47,319 nt of DNA from Comamonadaceae bacterium. Its GTDB lineage: Bacteria; Pseudomonadota; Gammaproteobacteria; Burkholderiales; Burkholderiaceae_C. The first letter of the stretch is position 1; each line of letters starts with the position of its first letter. The notes under the pieces are model-generated. The model searched no databases, was not told where the DNA came from, and was given only the letters and a program-made list of their open reading frames with translations. The translations under genes and the position numbers were made by a program. The DNA lies in NCBI GenBank assembly GCA_947447985.1, contig CANFLX010000018.1:1-47319 (forward strand). Reading direction: 5' to 3'. Of this stretch, positions 8,190-19,000 are shown one piece after another.

Positions 8190-10139
8190 TTAAGCGGTCA
8201 AAGCTTCCAGGGCCTCTGTGGCCGTCAACCACTGGTCTTCGAGTGTTTTCAGTTCGTCGTTCACGGCTTTCAGGCGTTTGCCGAGTTCGGCAATTTCATG
8301 GGGCAGGGGGCTTTGGCTCAGCTTGCCCTCGAGCACCGCACCTTCGCCACTGAGCGTCGCAATCCGCCCGTCCAAGCGTTCAATTTCTGTCGTCAGCTTG
8401 CGTTTCTGATCGGGTGACACTGCCGCTTTGACCGGTTTGGCCGATGCCTTGGCCTGCTGTTTGTTGAGCTGGCTTTGCGCTTCTTTGACGGCTTCGCGCT
8501 GGCGCTTGGCTTCGTCCAAGAGGTAGCGCTGGTAATCGTCCAGGTCGCCGTCAAAGGGCGCCACACCACCGCGCGACACCATCCAGAATTCGTCGCAGAC
8601 CGAGCGCAGCAGGGCGCGGTCGTGGCTGACCAGCATCACCGTGCCTTCAAATTCGTTCAGCGCCATGGCCAGCGCTTCGCGGGTGGCCAGGTCCAGGTGG
8701 TTGGTAGGCTCATCGAGCAGCAGCAAATTGGGCCGCTGCCAGACGATCATGCAAAGCACCAGGCGTGCTTTTTCGCCACCGCTCATGCTGCCCACGGCCT
8801 GTTTGACCATGTCGCCACTGAAGTTAAAGGTGCCCAAAAAGCTGCGCAGGTCTTGCTCGCGGGTGGCTTGCCCGGCGATGCGGCCCTCGGCCGTCATTTC
8901 TTTCACCAGGCGGATCATGTGCTCCAGCGGGGTGTCTGCCGGGCGCAGCACATCCAGCTCTTGCTGGGCGAAGTAGCCAATGTTCAGGCCCTTGCCCTCG
9001 GTCACGTCGCCGCCAATGGGGGCCAGATCGCGCGCCACGGTTTTGACCAGGGTGGATTTGCCCTGTCCGTTGGCACCCAAAATGCCGATACGCTGGCCTG
9101 CCAGCACCGAACGGCTGACGTTTTGCACGATCACGGTGGGACCGGTGTCCTCGGGCGCATCGGCGGGCGGCGGGTAGCCAAAACTCACGCCCGACATCGA
9201 CAGCATGGGGTTGGGCAGGTTGGCGGGTTCCTTAAATTCGAAGGTGAATTCGGCATCGGCCAGCAGCGGTGCGATTTTTTCCATGCGGTCCAGCGCCTTG
9301 ACCCGGCTTTGCGCTTGCTTGGCCTTGCTGGCCTTGGCCTTGAAGCGGGCAATGAACTTTTGCAGGTGGGCGATCTTGTCCTGCTGCTTGGCAAAGGCGT
9401 TTTGTTGCAGTTCCATCTGCTCTGCGCGCATGTCCTCAAACTTGCTGTAGTTGCCGCCGTAGCGCACCAGCTTGCCCGCGTCAATGTGCAGTGTGACATT
9501 GGTCACCGCATCTAAAAATTCGCGGTCATGGCTGATGACCACCATGGTGCCTTCGTAGCGTTTGAGCCAGGCTTCCAGCCACACCAGCGCGTCCAAATCC
9601 AAGTGGTTGGTGGGCTCGTCGAGCAGCAGCAGGTCCGACGGGCACATCAGCGCGCGCGCGAGTTGCAAGCGCATGCGCCAGCCGCCCGAAAAGCTGTTGA
9701 CTGGGTTGTCGAGTTCGGTGGTCTTGAAGCCCAAGCCGAGAATCAAGGCCTGGGCGCGTGAAGCGGCGTCGTGCTCGCCCGCGTCGTACAGCGCCATGTA
9801 GGCGTGGGCCATGCGGTCGCCGTCGTCGGTGGCTTCAGACGCTTTGACCTCTTCGCGCGCCGCATTGAGCACCGTGTCGCCCTCAATCACAAAGTCGGTG
9901 GCGCTTTGGTCCGTCTCAGGCATGTCCTGGGCCACCTGGCCCATGCGCCATTGGGCGGGGATGTAGTACTCGCCGGCGTCCTCGTGCAAATTGCCATTGA
10001 GCAGGGCGAACAGCGAGGACTTTCCCGCGCCGTTGCGCCCCACGAGTCCTACTTTTTCTCCGGGGTTCAGGGTGACCGAGGCGTGTTCCAGCAAGACCTT
10101 GGCGCTGCGGCGCAAGGTCACGTTTTTGAGAGTAATCAT
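8190..10139 (-). CDS. yheS: ABC-F family ATPase, YheS-like
   Basis: 649 aa with two ABC ATPase cassettes and no membrane domain. The first Walker A is GRNGAGKS (residues 34-41), with signature FSGGWRMR and Walker B plus H-loop region LLLLDEPTNHLD. The second has GANGQGKS, MSGGEKARL and another LLLLDEPTNHLD. Between them is the lysine/glutamine-rich linker typical of ABC-F proteins (about 225-310), which inserts toward the ribosomal P-tRNA. The C-terminus is a coiled coil. ABC-F proteins act on stalled or initiating ribosomes. The start ATG overlaps the stop of prmB by 4 bases, making it the last gene of the dapC-to-yheS operon; both encode ribosome-related proteins. Confidence 0.93.
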   Translation of the reverse strand: MITLKNVTLRRSAKVLLEHASVTLNPGEKVGLVGRNGAGKSSLFALLNGNLHEDAGEYYIPAQWRMGQVAQDMPETDQSATDFVIEGDTVLNAAREEVKASEATDDGDRMAHAYMALYDAGEHDAASRAQALILGLGFKTTELDNPVNSFSGGWRMRLQLARALMCPSDLLLLDEPTNHLDLDALVWLEAWLKRYEGTMVVISHDREFLDAVTNVTLHIDAGKLVRYGGNYSKFEDMRAEQMELQQNAFAKQQDKIAHLQKFIARFKAKASKAKQAQSRVKALDRMEKIAPLLADAEFTFEFKEPANLPNPMLSMSGVSFGYPPPADAPEDTGPTVIVQNVSRSVLAGQRIGILGANGQGKSTLVKTVARDLAPIGGDVTEGKGLNIGYFAQQELDVLRPADTPLEHMIRLVKEMTAEGRIAGQATREQDLRSFLGTFNFSGDMVKQAVGSMSGGEKARLVLCMIVWQRPNLLLLDEPTNHLDLATREALAMALNEFEGTVMLVSHDRALLRSVCDEFWMVSRGGVAPFDGDLDDYQRYLLDEAKRQREAVKEAQSQLNKQQAKASAKPVKAAVSPDQKRKLTTEIERLDGRIATLSGEGAVLEGKLSQSPLPHEIAELGKRLKAVNDELKTLEDQWLTATEALEALTA

Positions 10140-11035
10140 GAGGTGAGGGTTTCGCGCGTGAGGAGCAGGACCTGGTCTTCACCAGCGCTGGTTTCCAGCC
10201 AAATCACTTCCAGCGACGGAAATGCGGCTTCAAAAAAGGGGCGTTCGTTGCCGATTTCCAGCACCAGCACGCCTTGGGGTGTCAGGTGGGCGGCGACGTG
10301 GCGCAAAAGGGTGCGGACAAAGTCCATGCCGTCGCGACCCCCTTCGCGGTTGCCGTCCAGCGCCAGGGCGGGTTCGGCTTGGTATTCGGGGGGCAAATCC
10401 ACCATGCTCTGGTGGTTGACGTAGGGCGGGTTGCACAGAATCAAATCAAAAGGCCCTTGAGCGACCAGTTCCGGCGCGCTCAGGCCGTCGGAGGCCAAGA
10501 GGCGAATGCGGTCTTGCAAGCCATGCTTGTCGACATTGATGCGGGCCACCGCCAGTGCATCGTCGCTGAGGTCGCTGGCGCTCACCTCTACGTCCGGAAA
10601 TACGCTGGCGGCAATCACGGCCAGGCTGCCGTTGCCGGTGCACAAGTCGAGTACCTTGTGGGTCGAGGCCTGCAGAAAATAGTCAATGCCACCTTCTACC
10701 AGCAGCTCGGCAATCAGCGAGCGCGGCACGATGGCCCGCTCGTCCACGTAAAAGGAAAAGCCCTGCAACCACGCCTCGCGCGTCAGGTAGGCGGCAGGCT
10801 TGCGGCTTTGGATGCGCTGGGCGATCAAGGCCTGTACTTGTGCCACTTGCTCCGGCGTCAAGGCGAGCGCCGCGTGGGAATCCTCGCCTTCCAGGGCTGT
10901 GTCCAAAGGCAGGCCGAGCTGCCACAGCACCAGCCAGGTCGCCTCGTCCTGCGCATTGGTGGTACCGTGGCCAAAGGACACACCGGCGTCTGCGAGCGAC
11001 TGGGCGCTCGCAGTGATCAGATCAAGCAGCGTCAT
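10136..11035 (-). CDS. prmB: Ribosomal protein uL3 glutamine N5-methyltransferase PrmB
   Basis: 299 aa. A class I SAM-dependent methyltransferase with motif [10 protein letters not shown] and the catalytic NPPYV of glutamine methyltransferases, which in PrmB methylates a glutamine of ribosomal protein L3. The N-terminal helical part is family-typical and the length matches PrmB rather than PrmC only loosely, so PrmC/HemK is the alternative. It overlaps dapE by 4 bases upstream and yheS by 4 bases downstream, implying translational coupling. Confidence 0.9.
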   Translation of the reverse strand: MTLLDLITASAQSLADAGVSFGHGTTNAQDEATWLVLWQLGLPLDTALEGEDSHAALALTPEQVAQVQALIAQRIQSRKPAAYLTREAWLQGFSFYVDERAIVPRSLIAELLVEGGIDYFLQASTHKVLDLCTGNGSLAVIAASVFPDVEVSASDLSDDALAVARINVDKHGLQDRIRLLASDGLSAPELVAQGPFDLILCNPPYVNHQSMVDLPPEYQAEPALALDGNREGGRDGMDFVRTLLRHVAAHLTPQGVLVLEIGNERPFFEAAFPSLEVIWLETSAGEDQVLLLTRETLTS

Positions 11036-12219
11036 GCCAGGGCCTGCGTGTGCAAGCGCTCCAGCACCCGGCGGTAGATGTTTTTCAAAGGATCCATATC
11101 GGCCACCGCCACAAACTCATTGATCTTGTGGATGGTGGCGTTGGGCGGGCCCAACTCAATCACCTGCGGACAAATCTGCGCCAAAAAGCGCCCGTCACTC
11201 GTGCCACCGGTGGTGGAGAGCTGGGTTTGCAGGCCGGTTTCGTCGCGAATGGCATCGCGTACCGCATCGACCAGGGTACCGGGTGGCGTCAAAAAGGGCA
11301 GGCCGCCAATCGTCCAGACCAGGTCGTATTTCAGTTGATGTTGGTCCAGCACTGCGCACAAGCGCGATTGCAAGGACTCCGGCGTGGACTCGGTGCAGAA
11401 GCGGAAGTTGAAGTCGATCACCACTTCGCCAGGAATCACATTGCTGGCGCCCGTGCCGCCATGCATATTGCTCACCTGCCAGCTCGTGGGCGGGAAGTAG
11501 GCATTGCCTTCGTCCCAGCGGATTGCGACCAACTCAGCCAGTGCAGGCGCCACGCGGTGGATGGGGTTGTCCGCCATGTGCGGGTAGGCGATATGGCCTT
11601 GTACGCCTTTGACCGTGAGCTTGCCGCTCATGGTGCCGCGCCGCCCGTTTTTGATCATGTCGCCGGTGCGTTCGACCGAGGTGGGCTCGCCGACGATGCA
11701 GTAATCCAGCACTTCGCCGCGTGCCTTGAGCGTGTTGCACACCACCACCGTGCCGTCCACGGCAGGGCCTTCTTCGTCGCTGGTCAGCAGCAGGGCGATA
11801 TTCAGCGCGGGGTCGGGCGTGCGGGCCAAGAACTCTTCGATGGCCACCACAAATGCGGCCAAGGACGTTTTCATGTCGCTGGCGCCGCGCCCATACAACT
11901 TGCCATCGCGGTGCGTGGGGCTGAAGGGCGCGCTGTCCCATTGCGCCAGCGGGCCGGTGGGCACGACGTCGGTGTGGCCTGCGAACACCAGGGTTTTGGC
12001 GGGCTTTGACGAAGTGTGCGACGCGCTGGCAGGGCGCTTGGCCCACAGGTTGGTCACTCTGAAGTCTGCGGGCCCGCTTTCCAGGGTTTCGCAGGCAAAT
12101 CCCAACGCCTGCAGGCGTTGCGCAAGCAGCGCTTGGCATCCTGCGTCGTTCGGGGTCACCGAAGCAAGGCTGAGCAACTGTTCGGTCAGTTGCAGGGTGG
12201 CGTTGGTCTGCGTCATCAT
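11032..12219 (-). CDS. dapE: Succinyl-diaminopimelate desuccinylase DapE
   Basis: 395 aa. An M20 dinuclear zinc peptidase fold: [11 protein letters not shown] carries the first metal histidine and [11 protein letters not shown] the catalytic and bridging acids. Further ligands lie in VGEPTS and the final IHKINE. It makes L,L-diaminopimelate from the succinylated form in lysine and peptidoglycan synthesis. The start at 12219 overlaps the pilU stop by 4 bases (ATGA) and the protein then begins [16 protein letters not shown], as expected for DapE; a longer frame to 12306 exists but would lie inside pilU. Confidence 0.94.
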   Translation of the reverse strand: MMTQTNATLQLTEQLLSLASVTPNDAGCQALLAQRLQALGFACETLESGPADFRVTNLWAKRPASASHTSSKPAKTLVFAGHTDVVPTGPLAQWDSAPFSPTHRDGKLYGRGASDMKTSLAAFVVAIEEFLARTPDPALNIALLLTSDEEGPAVDGTVVVCNTLKARGEVLDYCIVGEPTSVERTGDMIKNGRRGTMSGKLTVKGVQGHIAYPHMADNPIHRVAPALAELVAIRWDEGNAYFPPTSWQVSNMHGGTGASNVIPGEVVIDFNFRFCTESTPESLQSRLCAVLDQHQLKYDLVWTIGGLPFLTPPGTLVDAVRDAIRDETGLQTQLSTTGGTSDGRFLAQICPQVIELGPPNATIHKINEFVAVADMDPLKNIYRRVLERLHTQALA

Positions 12220-13361
12220 GTGCGCATCATCAAAGTGATGGGGCCGGGCCCAGAGGTATCGGGCGTCTGCGCAGCGGGAGAATCCGCCTGGTTTTGCAAG
12301 CGCCACAGCAAATTCGTCGCAGAGTCGGCATGGGCCAAGCCTTCGCTTTCCGACACGATGCCCTCAGCAATCAAGCGAGAAATATCCTGCTCAAACGATT
12401 GCGAGCCCACAGACAATGACTGCTCCATTGCTGCGGGAATTTCCACAAAATTACCTTCTTGGATCAACTCGGAGATGCGGGTTGTGTTCATCATCACCTC
12501 GGACGCTGCCACACGCTGGCCGGCCGTGGTGCGAATCAGGCGCTGCGACAACATGGCTTTGAGCGACAAGGCCAAATCGCGCTGCACGGCGTCCCGCGAA
12601 TCGGTAGGGTAGAAACCCAAAATCCGGTTCAGAGCGTGGTAGCTGTTGTTGGCGTGCAAGGTGGCCAGGCACAAATGCCCCGACTGCGCGTAGCCCAGCG
12701 CCGCAGACATGGTCTCGGCGTCGCGAATCTCACCCACAAAGATCACGTCGGGCGACTGGCGAAGGGCGTTCTTCATGGCCCGTTCCACCGAGACGGTGTC
12801 CAGACCGATTTCGCGCTGGTTCACGATCGACTTGTTGTGTTTGAACACGAACTCAATGGGATTCTCAAAGGTCAGGATGTGTCCTGAGGAAGTGGCGTTG
12901 CGGTAGTCCAGCATCGAGGCCATGGTGGTGCTTTTGCCGGCACCGGCAGCGCCCACCATCAGCACCAAGCCGCGCTTTTCCATGACCAGGGTGCGCAAGA
13001 TGGGTGGCAAACCGCTGTCGAGCAAATTGGGAATCTGGAACGGCACATAGCGAATCACGATCGCCAGGGTTCCGCGCTGCACAAAGGCACTCACACGAAA
13101 ACGGCCCAGATTCTCGAGCGGCACCACCATGGTGAGCTCTTTGTCTGTCAGCAGTTCTTGCATGCGCTCGGCAGGTACCAATCCTTCCAGCAACTCGCGC
13201 GGCGCGTGGATGCCCAGCGGCTGACTGGTGATGGGCACAACCAGGCCATGAATCCGCACCATGGGCGGGCTGTTGGCCGAGAGATAGAGGTCCGAGGCCT
13301 TTTTCTCCACCATGAAACGCAGCATGCGTTCGAGGACGTCGTTTTTGCTGCTCTGCGTCAT
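12216..13361 (-). CDS. pilU: Type IV pilus retraction ATPase, PilU-like
   Basis: 381 aa. PilT/PilU family hexameric ATPase: N-terminal PAS-like domain, Walker [10 protein letters not shown] at about 137-145, an Asp box region, Walker [14 protein letters not shown] and a [12 protein letters not shown] segment. The length and divergent C-terminus (about 365 onward, Ser/Pro-rich) suit PilU better than PilT. It assists PilT in pilus retraction at the inner membrane. It lies inside the dap operon (33 bases after dapD, 4-base overlap with dapE), not beside pilT. Confidence 0.88.
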   Translation of the reverse strand: MTQSSKNDVLERMLRFMVEKKASDLYLSANSPPMVRIHGLVVPITSQPLGIHAPRELLEGLVPAERMQELLTDKELTMVVPLENLGRFRVSAFVQRGTLAIVIRYVPFQIPNLLDSGLPPILRTLVMEKRGLVLMVGAAGAGKSTTMASMLDYRNATSSGHILTFENPIEFVFKHNKSIVNQREIGLDTVSVERAMKNALRQSPDVIFVGEIRDAETMSAALGYAQSGHLCLATLHANNSYHALNRILGFYPTDSRDAVQRDLALSLKAMLSQRLIRTTAGQRVAASEVMMNTTRISELIQEGNFVEIPAAMEQSLSVGSQSFEQDISRLIAEGIVSESEGLAHADSATNLLWRLQNQADSPAAQTPDTSGPGPITLMMRT

Positions 13362-13394
13362 GGTGGGGTCTGCGGTAAGAGGCGCGGGCCGGTC

Positions 13395-14219
13395 TTAGTC
13401 GCGCAACAATTCGTTGAGCGAGGTCTTGGCGCGGGTCTGTGCGTCCACCCGTTTGACAATGATGGCTGCATACAAGCTGTACTTGCCGTCGCCCTTGGGC
13501 AGACTGCCGCTGATGACCACCGAGCCCGAAGGAATCCGGCCGTAACTCACGGTGTCGGTGGCGCGGTCGTAAATCGGGGTGCTTTGGCCCAGGTAGACGC
13601 CCATGGAAATCACGGAGTTTTCTTCCACGATCACGCCTTCCACCACTTCGGAGCGCGCACCAATGAAGCAATTGTCTTCAATGATGGTGGGCCCGGCTTG
13701 CATGGGTTCGAGCACGCCGCCAATGCCCACGCCGCCGCTCAGGTGAACGTGCTTACCAATCTGTGCGCAAGAGCCCACGGTGGCCCAGGTGTCGACCATG
13801 GTGCCTTCGTCCACATAAGCGCCGATGTTGACGTACGAGGGCATCAAGATCACGCCTTTGGCAACATGGCTGCCGCGCCGCGCCACAGCGGGGGGCACCA
13901 CACGCACGCCAGTGGCTTTCATTTCGGCTTCAGAGTGACCGGCAAACTTGGTCGGCACTTTGTCGTAAAAGCCCAAGTCGCCTGCGTTGATCAGCACATT
14001 GTCTTTCAGGCGAAAGCTCAGCAGCACTGCTTTTTTGATCCATTGGTGGGTGGTCCACTGTCCCACCCCGTCACGCGTGGCCACGCGCAGCGCGCCCTTG
14101 TCGAGTTCGGCGATCACATGTTCTACCGCGTCCACCACCTCTTTGGGGGCGGACTGAGCCGAGATATTGGCGCGGTTTTCCCACGCGGCGTCGAGGATGG
14201 TTTGGAGTTGTTGGGTCAT
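13395..14219 (-). CDS. dapD: 2,3,4,5-tetrahydropyridine-2,6-dicarboxylate N-succinyltransferase DapD
   Basis: 274 aa, the family length. The start at 14219 gives [19 protein letters not shown]; an in-frame start at 14288 would overlap dapC. The C-terminal half is a left-handed beta helix of hexapeptide repeats (visible around [38 protein letters not shown]). It transfers succinyl from succinyl-CoA to tetrahydrodipicolinate in the lysine/DAP pathway. It follows dapC by 43 bases and precedes pilU by 33. Confidence 0.95.
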   Translation of the reverse strand: MTQQLQTILDAAWENRANISAQSAPKEVVDAVEHVIAELDKGALRVATRDGVGQWTTHQWIKKAVLLSFRLKDNVLINAGDLGFYDKVPTKFAGHSEAEMKATGVRVVPPAVARRGSHVAKGVILMPSYVNIGAYVDEGTMVDTWATVGSCAQIGKHVHLSGGVGIGGVLEPMQAGPTIIEDNCFIGARSEVVEGVIVEENSVISMGVYLGQSTPIYDRATDTVSYGRIPSGSVVISGSLPKGDGKYSLYAAIIVKRVDAQTRAKTSLNELLRD

Positions 14220-14262
14220 GGAATAGAAGTTCGAAAAAAGAGGGAAACAAAAACGGTGGGGT

Positions 14263-15471
14263 TCAGGCGCTTTGACGGGCTTGGACAAATGCCACGATGC
14301 GCTGCGCGGCTTCCAGGCATTCGTCGGCTTGCGCCACCAGCGCCATACGGATACGGCCTGCGCCCGGGTTCAGCCCCTGGGCCTCGCGCGCCAGGTAGGA
14401 ACCCGGCAACACGGTGACATTGTAGGCAGCGTACAGGTTGCGCGCGAACGCTTCGTCGCTGCCTTGTACGCCTGCCCACAAGTAAAAGCCCGCATCGGGC
14501 AAGGCCACGTCCAGGACGTCGGCCAGCAGGGGGGTGATCTGCGCAAACTTCTGGCGGTACTGGGCACGGTTGTCTTGCACATGGGCTTCGTCGTTCCAGG
14601 CCGCGATACTGGCGCTTTGCACCACCGGGCTCATGGCGCTGCCGTGGTAGGTGCGAAACAGCAAAAATTGCTTGATCAGTGTGGCATCCCCCGCGCAAAA
14701 GCCACTGCGCATGCCCGGCACATTGCTGCGTTTGGACAGGCTGGTGAAGGCCACCAGGTTCTTGAAGTCGCCCCGGCCCAGTTGCTCGGCCGCTTCCAGG
14801 CCGCCCAATGGTGCTTCGTCGCGGAAGTAGATTTCGCTGTAGCACTCGTCGGAGGCAATCACAAAGCCATAGCGGTCGCTCAGCTCAAACAGCAGCTTCC
14901 ATTCGGAGAGTGGCATCACCGCACCGGCGGGGTTGCCCGGGCTGCATACAAAAAGCAGTTGCGTGCGCGCCCACACCTCGGCGGGAACGCTGGCCCAGTC
15001 CTGGGCGAAGTTGCGTTTCGGGTCAGAGGCCACGAAGTAAGGCTGTGCGCCACCCAACAAGGCCGCACCTTCGTAAATTTGGTAGAAAGGATTCGGGCAC
15101 ACCACCAGCGGCTTGCTGTCGGTGGCGCCAGCCACCAGCACGGTTTGGGCAAACGCAAACAAGGCTTCGCGCGAGCCATTGACGGGCAGGATCTGGGTAG
15201 CAGGGTTGACCGTCAACTGGTAGCGCCGCTGCAGCCACTGGGCAATGGCCTCGCGCAGGGCGGGTTCGCCAGCCGTGGCCGGGTAGCCCGCCAGGCCCGT
15301 GCCCATGATGGCTTCGCAATAGGCTTGCTTGATCAGGGCAGGGGTTGCATGGCGGGGCTCGCCAATTCCCAGGCTGATGGGGCGCAAACCGGGATTCGGT
15401 GTCACGGTGGAAAACAGCTGACGCAAGCGTTCAAAGGGATAGGCTTGCAACAGCGCTAAATGGGCATTCAT
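14263..15471 (-). CDS. dapC: Succinyldiaminopimelate transaminase DapC
   Basis: 402 aa. A fold-type I PLP aminotransferase: substrate loop [12 protein letters not shown] near residue 40, [20 protein letters not shown] and the PLP lysine in [17 protein letters not shown]. It works between DapD and DapE, and its genomic position next to dapD supports DapC rather than a generic AspC. The start at 15471 has GAGG five bases upstream; a TTG three codons earlier is possible but less likely. It heads the operon dapC-dapD-pilU-dapE-prmB-yheS. Confidence 0.93.
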   Translation of the reverse strand: MNAHLALLQAYPFERLRQLFSTVTPNPGLRPISLGIGEPRHATPALIKQAYCEAIMGTGLAGYPATAGEPALREAIAQWLQRRYQLTVNPATQILPVNGSREALFAFAQTVLVAGATDSKPLVVCPNPFYQIYEGAALLGGAQPYFVASDPKRNFAQDWASVPAEVWARTQLLFVCSPGNPAGAVMPLSEWKLLFELSDRYGFVIASDECYSEIYFRDEAPLGGLEAAEQLGRGDFKNLVAFTSLSKRSNVPGMRSGFCAGDATLIKQFLLFRTYHGSAMSPVVQSASIAAWNDEAHVQDNRAQYRQKFAQITPLLADVLDVALPDAGFYLWAGVQGSDEAFARNLYAAYNVTVLPGSYLAREAQGLNPGAGRIRMALVAQADECLEAAQRIVAFVQARQSA

Positions 15472-15572
15472 AGACCTCAATTATCGTTGATTCATCGTTA
15501 AACTCGAAGTTTTTGCGGTATCCGCAAGTGTTGCCAGCGTTCTGTGGACCAGAAAGCCTTCACCGACCCACC

Positions 15573-15935
15573 ATGACAGCTGCGCCAGCAAACTACCAAT
15601 TTTTCAACCTCGCCAGTGCAGTGGAATACCTGGGTGACCGCCAAGGGGTGCGGGACATGCTTCCCCTGTTGAACCAGGCCCTGTCACGCGAGGTGCCCGA
15701 AGTTGCGCTGTTGCTGGAAAAAGGTGACGCGCTGGAAGCTGCGGCACGATTGCACTCGTTGAAGGGTTTTTTGCCTATTTTTTGCTATCCAGCCCTGGTG
15801 CAGGAACTGGTGCGCATCGAAAAATGGTGCAAGACCGAGCCCAACGCCGGTCTGTTGGACGCCTACCGTGCTTTGGCGTCCCAATTGCAGGGCCTGAGCC
15901 AAGAGGCCTCGCACTACGATGGCCTGAAGGAATAG
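15573..15935 (+). CDS. Histidine phosphotransfer (Hpt) domain protein
   Basis: 120 aa, a single all-helical Hpt domain. The phosphorylatable histidine is His61 in ARLHSLKGF, matching the Hpt H-S/x-L/x-K-G motif. Lone Hpt proteins relay phosphate between hybrid kinases and response regulators; the partners are not in this window. The ATG at 15573 is preferred because an upstream in-frame start (15513) adds no conserved sequence. It is divergent from dapC and followed by a 123-base gap to smc. Confidence 0.82.
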   Translation: MTAAPANYQFFNLASAVEYLGDRQGVRDMLPLLNQALSREVPEVALLLEKGDALEAAARLHSLKGFLPIFCYPALVQELVRIEKWCKTEPNAGLLDAYRALASQLQGLSQEASHYDGLKE

Positions 15936-16058
15936 CCCAAGCACCGAGGCGCTTGAACCCGGAGCCGGGCACCCGCAAGTTATCATGCGGCCTCACAGAA
16001 GCCACGTTTCTGTCGAATTTCACCATCTAAAACCCGCTTAGCCTTTCGCCAACACGCA

Positions 16059-19000
16059 GTGCGCCTCAATTCGATCAAGCTATCGGGCTTCAAGTCCTTT
16101 GTCGAGCCCACCAATTTCCTGCTGCCCGGCCAGTTGGTAGGTGTGGTGGGACCCAATGGCTGCGGCAAGTCCAACATCATGGACGCGGTGCGCTGGGTTT
16201 TGGGTGAAAGCCGGGCCAGTGAGCTGCGTGGCGAGTCCATGCAAGACGTCATTTTTAACGGCACCACCGGGCGCAAAGCCTCCAGCCGTGCCAGCGTGGA
16301 ACTGGTTTTTGACAATTCCGACCACCGCGCCGGGGGTCAGTGGGGCCAGTTCGGCGAAATCGCCGTGCGCAGGGTGCTCACGCGCGACGGCACGTCCAGC
16401 TATTTCATCAACAACCAGGCGGTGCGCAGGCGCGATGTGCAAGACGTGTTCCTGGGCACGGGTCTCGGCCCTCGGGCTTACGCCATCATTGGTCAGGGCA
16501 CGATCAGCCGCATCATCGAGTCCAAACCCGAAGAGTTGCGCCTGTTCCTGGAAGAGGCGGCCGGCGTCTCTAAATACAAAGAGCGCCGCCGCGAAACCGA
16601 AAACCGCCTAAGCGACACCCGCGCCAACCTGACCCGGGTGGAAGACATCCTGCGCGAGCTGCACACGAATTTAGAAAAGCTGGAGCAGCAGGCCGAAGTG
16701 GCGCTGCGCTACAAGGGCTTGCAGGCCGACGTGACGCTCAAGCAGCACCAGCAGTGGTACCTCAAGCGCGCCGAGTCGCTGGCCGACCAGGCCAAAGTGC
16801 AGGCGGACGCCCAAAGCGCGGTGCTGACGCTGGAGTCGCGCATGGCCGACCTGCGCAGCATCGAATCCGATCTGGAAACCGTGCGCCAGGCCCACTATGC
16901 CGCCGGCGACCAGGTCAACCAAGTGCAGGGCCTGCTGTACGAGGCAAGCACCGAAGTCGGCCGCCTGGAGGCCGAAATCCGCTTTGTGGTCGAGGGCCGC
17001 CAGCGCGTGGAGCAACGCCTGGTCACCCTGCAAGAACAAAGCGCGCAGTGGGCGCAGCGCGAAGAAGAAGCGGTGCAAGAGATGGAGCGCCTGGCAGACA
17101 TTGCCTTGACGGGCGAGGAGCAGGCCGCGCTCCTGGAAGCGCAAATGCAAGAGCATGCGCAGCAAATTCCAGACCTGGAAGAGGCCTTGCAAAGTGCCCA
17201 GTCGCAGGCCCAAGCCCAACGCGACAGCGTGGCGCAGGTGCAGCAGGCGCTGGGTGTGCTCGCGGCAGAGCAGCGCAACCTGACCGAACAAAACCGCCAA
17301 CTGGCCGCCCGCCGCGAACGCCTGGTGGCCGACCGCGCGGGTCTGGTGGCCACCGATGAACTGCGGCTGCAGCAGCTGGCGCAGGAATTTGAACTGGCGC
17401 GCGAGTCGGCCGAAGTCGCCCACGCCCAATTGGAAGAGTTGCAAGCCTTGGTGCCCACACTGGACGAGGCCCGCAGCACCCAGCAGCAGCAAGTCAATGC
17501 CGAGGCGGCACGCCAAGCCGATGTGTCGGCGCGTCTGGAGGCGCTCAAAGCCCTGCAAGAGCGCGTCAAAACCGACGGCAAGTTACAGCCCTGGCTGAGC
17601 AAGCACGGGCTGGACCACTTGCAAGGCTTGTGGAGCCGCATCCAAGTGGAGGCGGGCTGGGAAAACGCAGTCGAGGCCGCCTTGCGCGACCGCTTAGGCG
17701 CCCTGGAAGTCTCCCGCCTGGACATGGTGCAGGCCTTTGGAGCCGATGCGCCACCGGCCAAGTTGTCGTTTTTCAGCGCCCCCGCAGCCGGTGCCGCACC
17801 CGCCAAATCTGCATTGCCCCGCTTGGCAGACCTGGTGCGCGTCAACGACGCTGGTTTAGCCGCTGTATTGCATTCGTGGTTGGCGGGCTGCTTTACCGCC
17901 CCCTCGTTGGAAGCGGCGCTGGCGCAGCGCGCCCAGCTCGGCGCTGGGGAAACGATTTTTGTGGCGGCTGGTCACGGCGTCAGCGCCCACGGCGTGGGCT
18001 TTTACGCGCAGGACGCGGAGCAGTCCGGCCTGTTGGCGCGGGCCCAGGAAATTCAAAACCTGGAACGCGATGTGCGCGCCCAGACTTTGATGACCGAAGA
18101 GTCGCGCGCCGCCCTGAACCGCGCCGAAAAGGCCTATGCCGACGCCGCCCAGCGGCTGAGCAGCCTGCGCAACCAGGCCCAGGAAACCCAAGCCCGCAGC
18201 CACAAGCTGCAAGTGGAAGTGCTGCGCCTGACCCAGTTGGCTGAGCAGGTGCGCAGCCGCAGCGCACAGATCGATGCCGATGCCGCCGAGGTCGATGCCC
18301 AGTTGGAAGAACTGCAAGAGCGCGCCCTGCAAGCCGAGGCCCGCTTTGAAGAGCTCGATATGCAGCTGGCCGACAGCCAAGAGCGCCATGCCGAATTGGA
18401 TGAGCGCGTGATTGCCAGCCAAAACCGGCTGAACCAGTGCCGCGAACAGCAGCGCAGCTTAGAGCGCCAGCACCAGGAAGCCCAGTTCGCCCAGCGCAGC
18501 CTGCAGGCGCGCAACAGCGAACTCCAACGGGCCATTGAAACGGCCAAGCAGCAGACCCTGGCCGTGCAGGACGAGACCGAGCGTGCCCAGGCCGAGCTGC
18601 AACGCTTGACCGATGCCGCCGCCCAAGCCGGCTTGCAAGCCGCGCTGGCCCTGAAGTCGGAGCGCGAGCAACAGTTGGGCGCCAAGCGCAGCGAATACGA
18701 CGACCTGACCGCCAAACTGCGCGCCAGCGACGAACGCCGCTTGCAGTTGGAGCGCGAGCTCGAACCCCTGCGCCAGCGCATTACCGATTTCCAGCTCAAA
18801 GAGCAGGCTGCGCGCCTGGGCTTCGAGCAATACCAAAGCCAGCTCTTCGAGGCCCAGGCCGACATGGACGCGATTGCCAAGAGCCTGGAAGAGGGCGGTG
18901 TGCGCCTGGCAGGCATGCAAGCCGAAATCGACCGCCTGCACCGCGAGATTGCAGCCCTGGGTGCTGTCAACCTGGCTGCGCTGGACGAGCTCACGGCCGG

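Noticed and set aside
13158..14417. 419-codon frame antisense to dapD and pilU
   Set aside because: Composition artefact opposite conserved enzymes; no family features.
15953..15986. Sigma-70-like promoter (TTGAAC and TATCAT) before smc
   Set aside because: The spacer is 22 bases, too long for a confident call.
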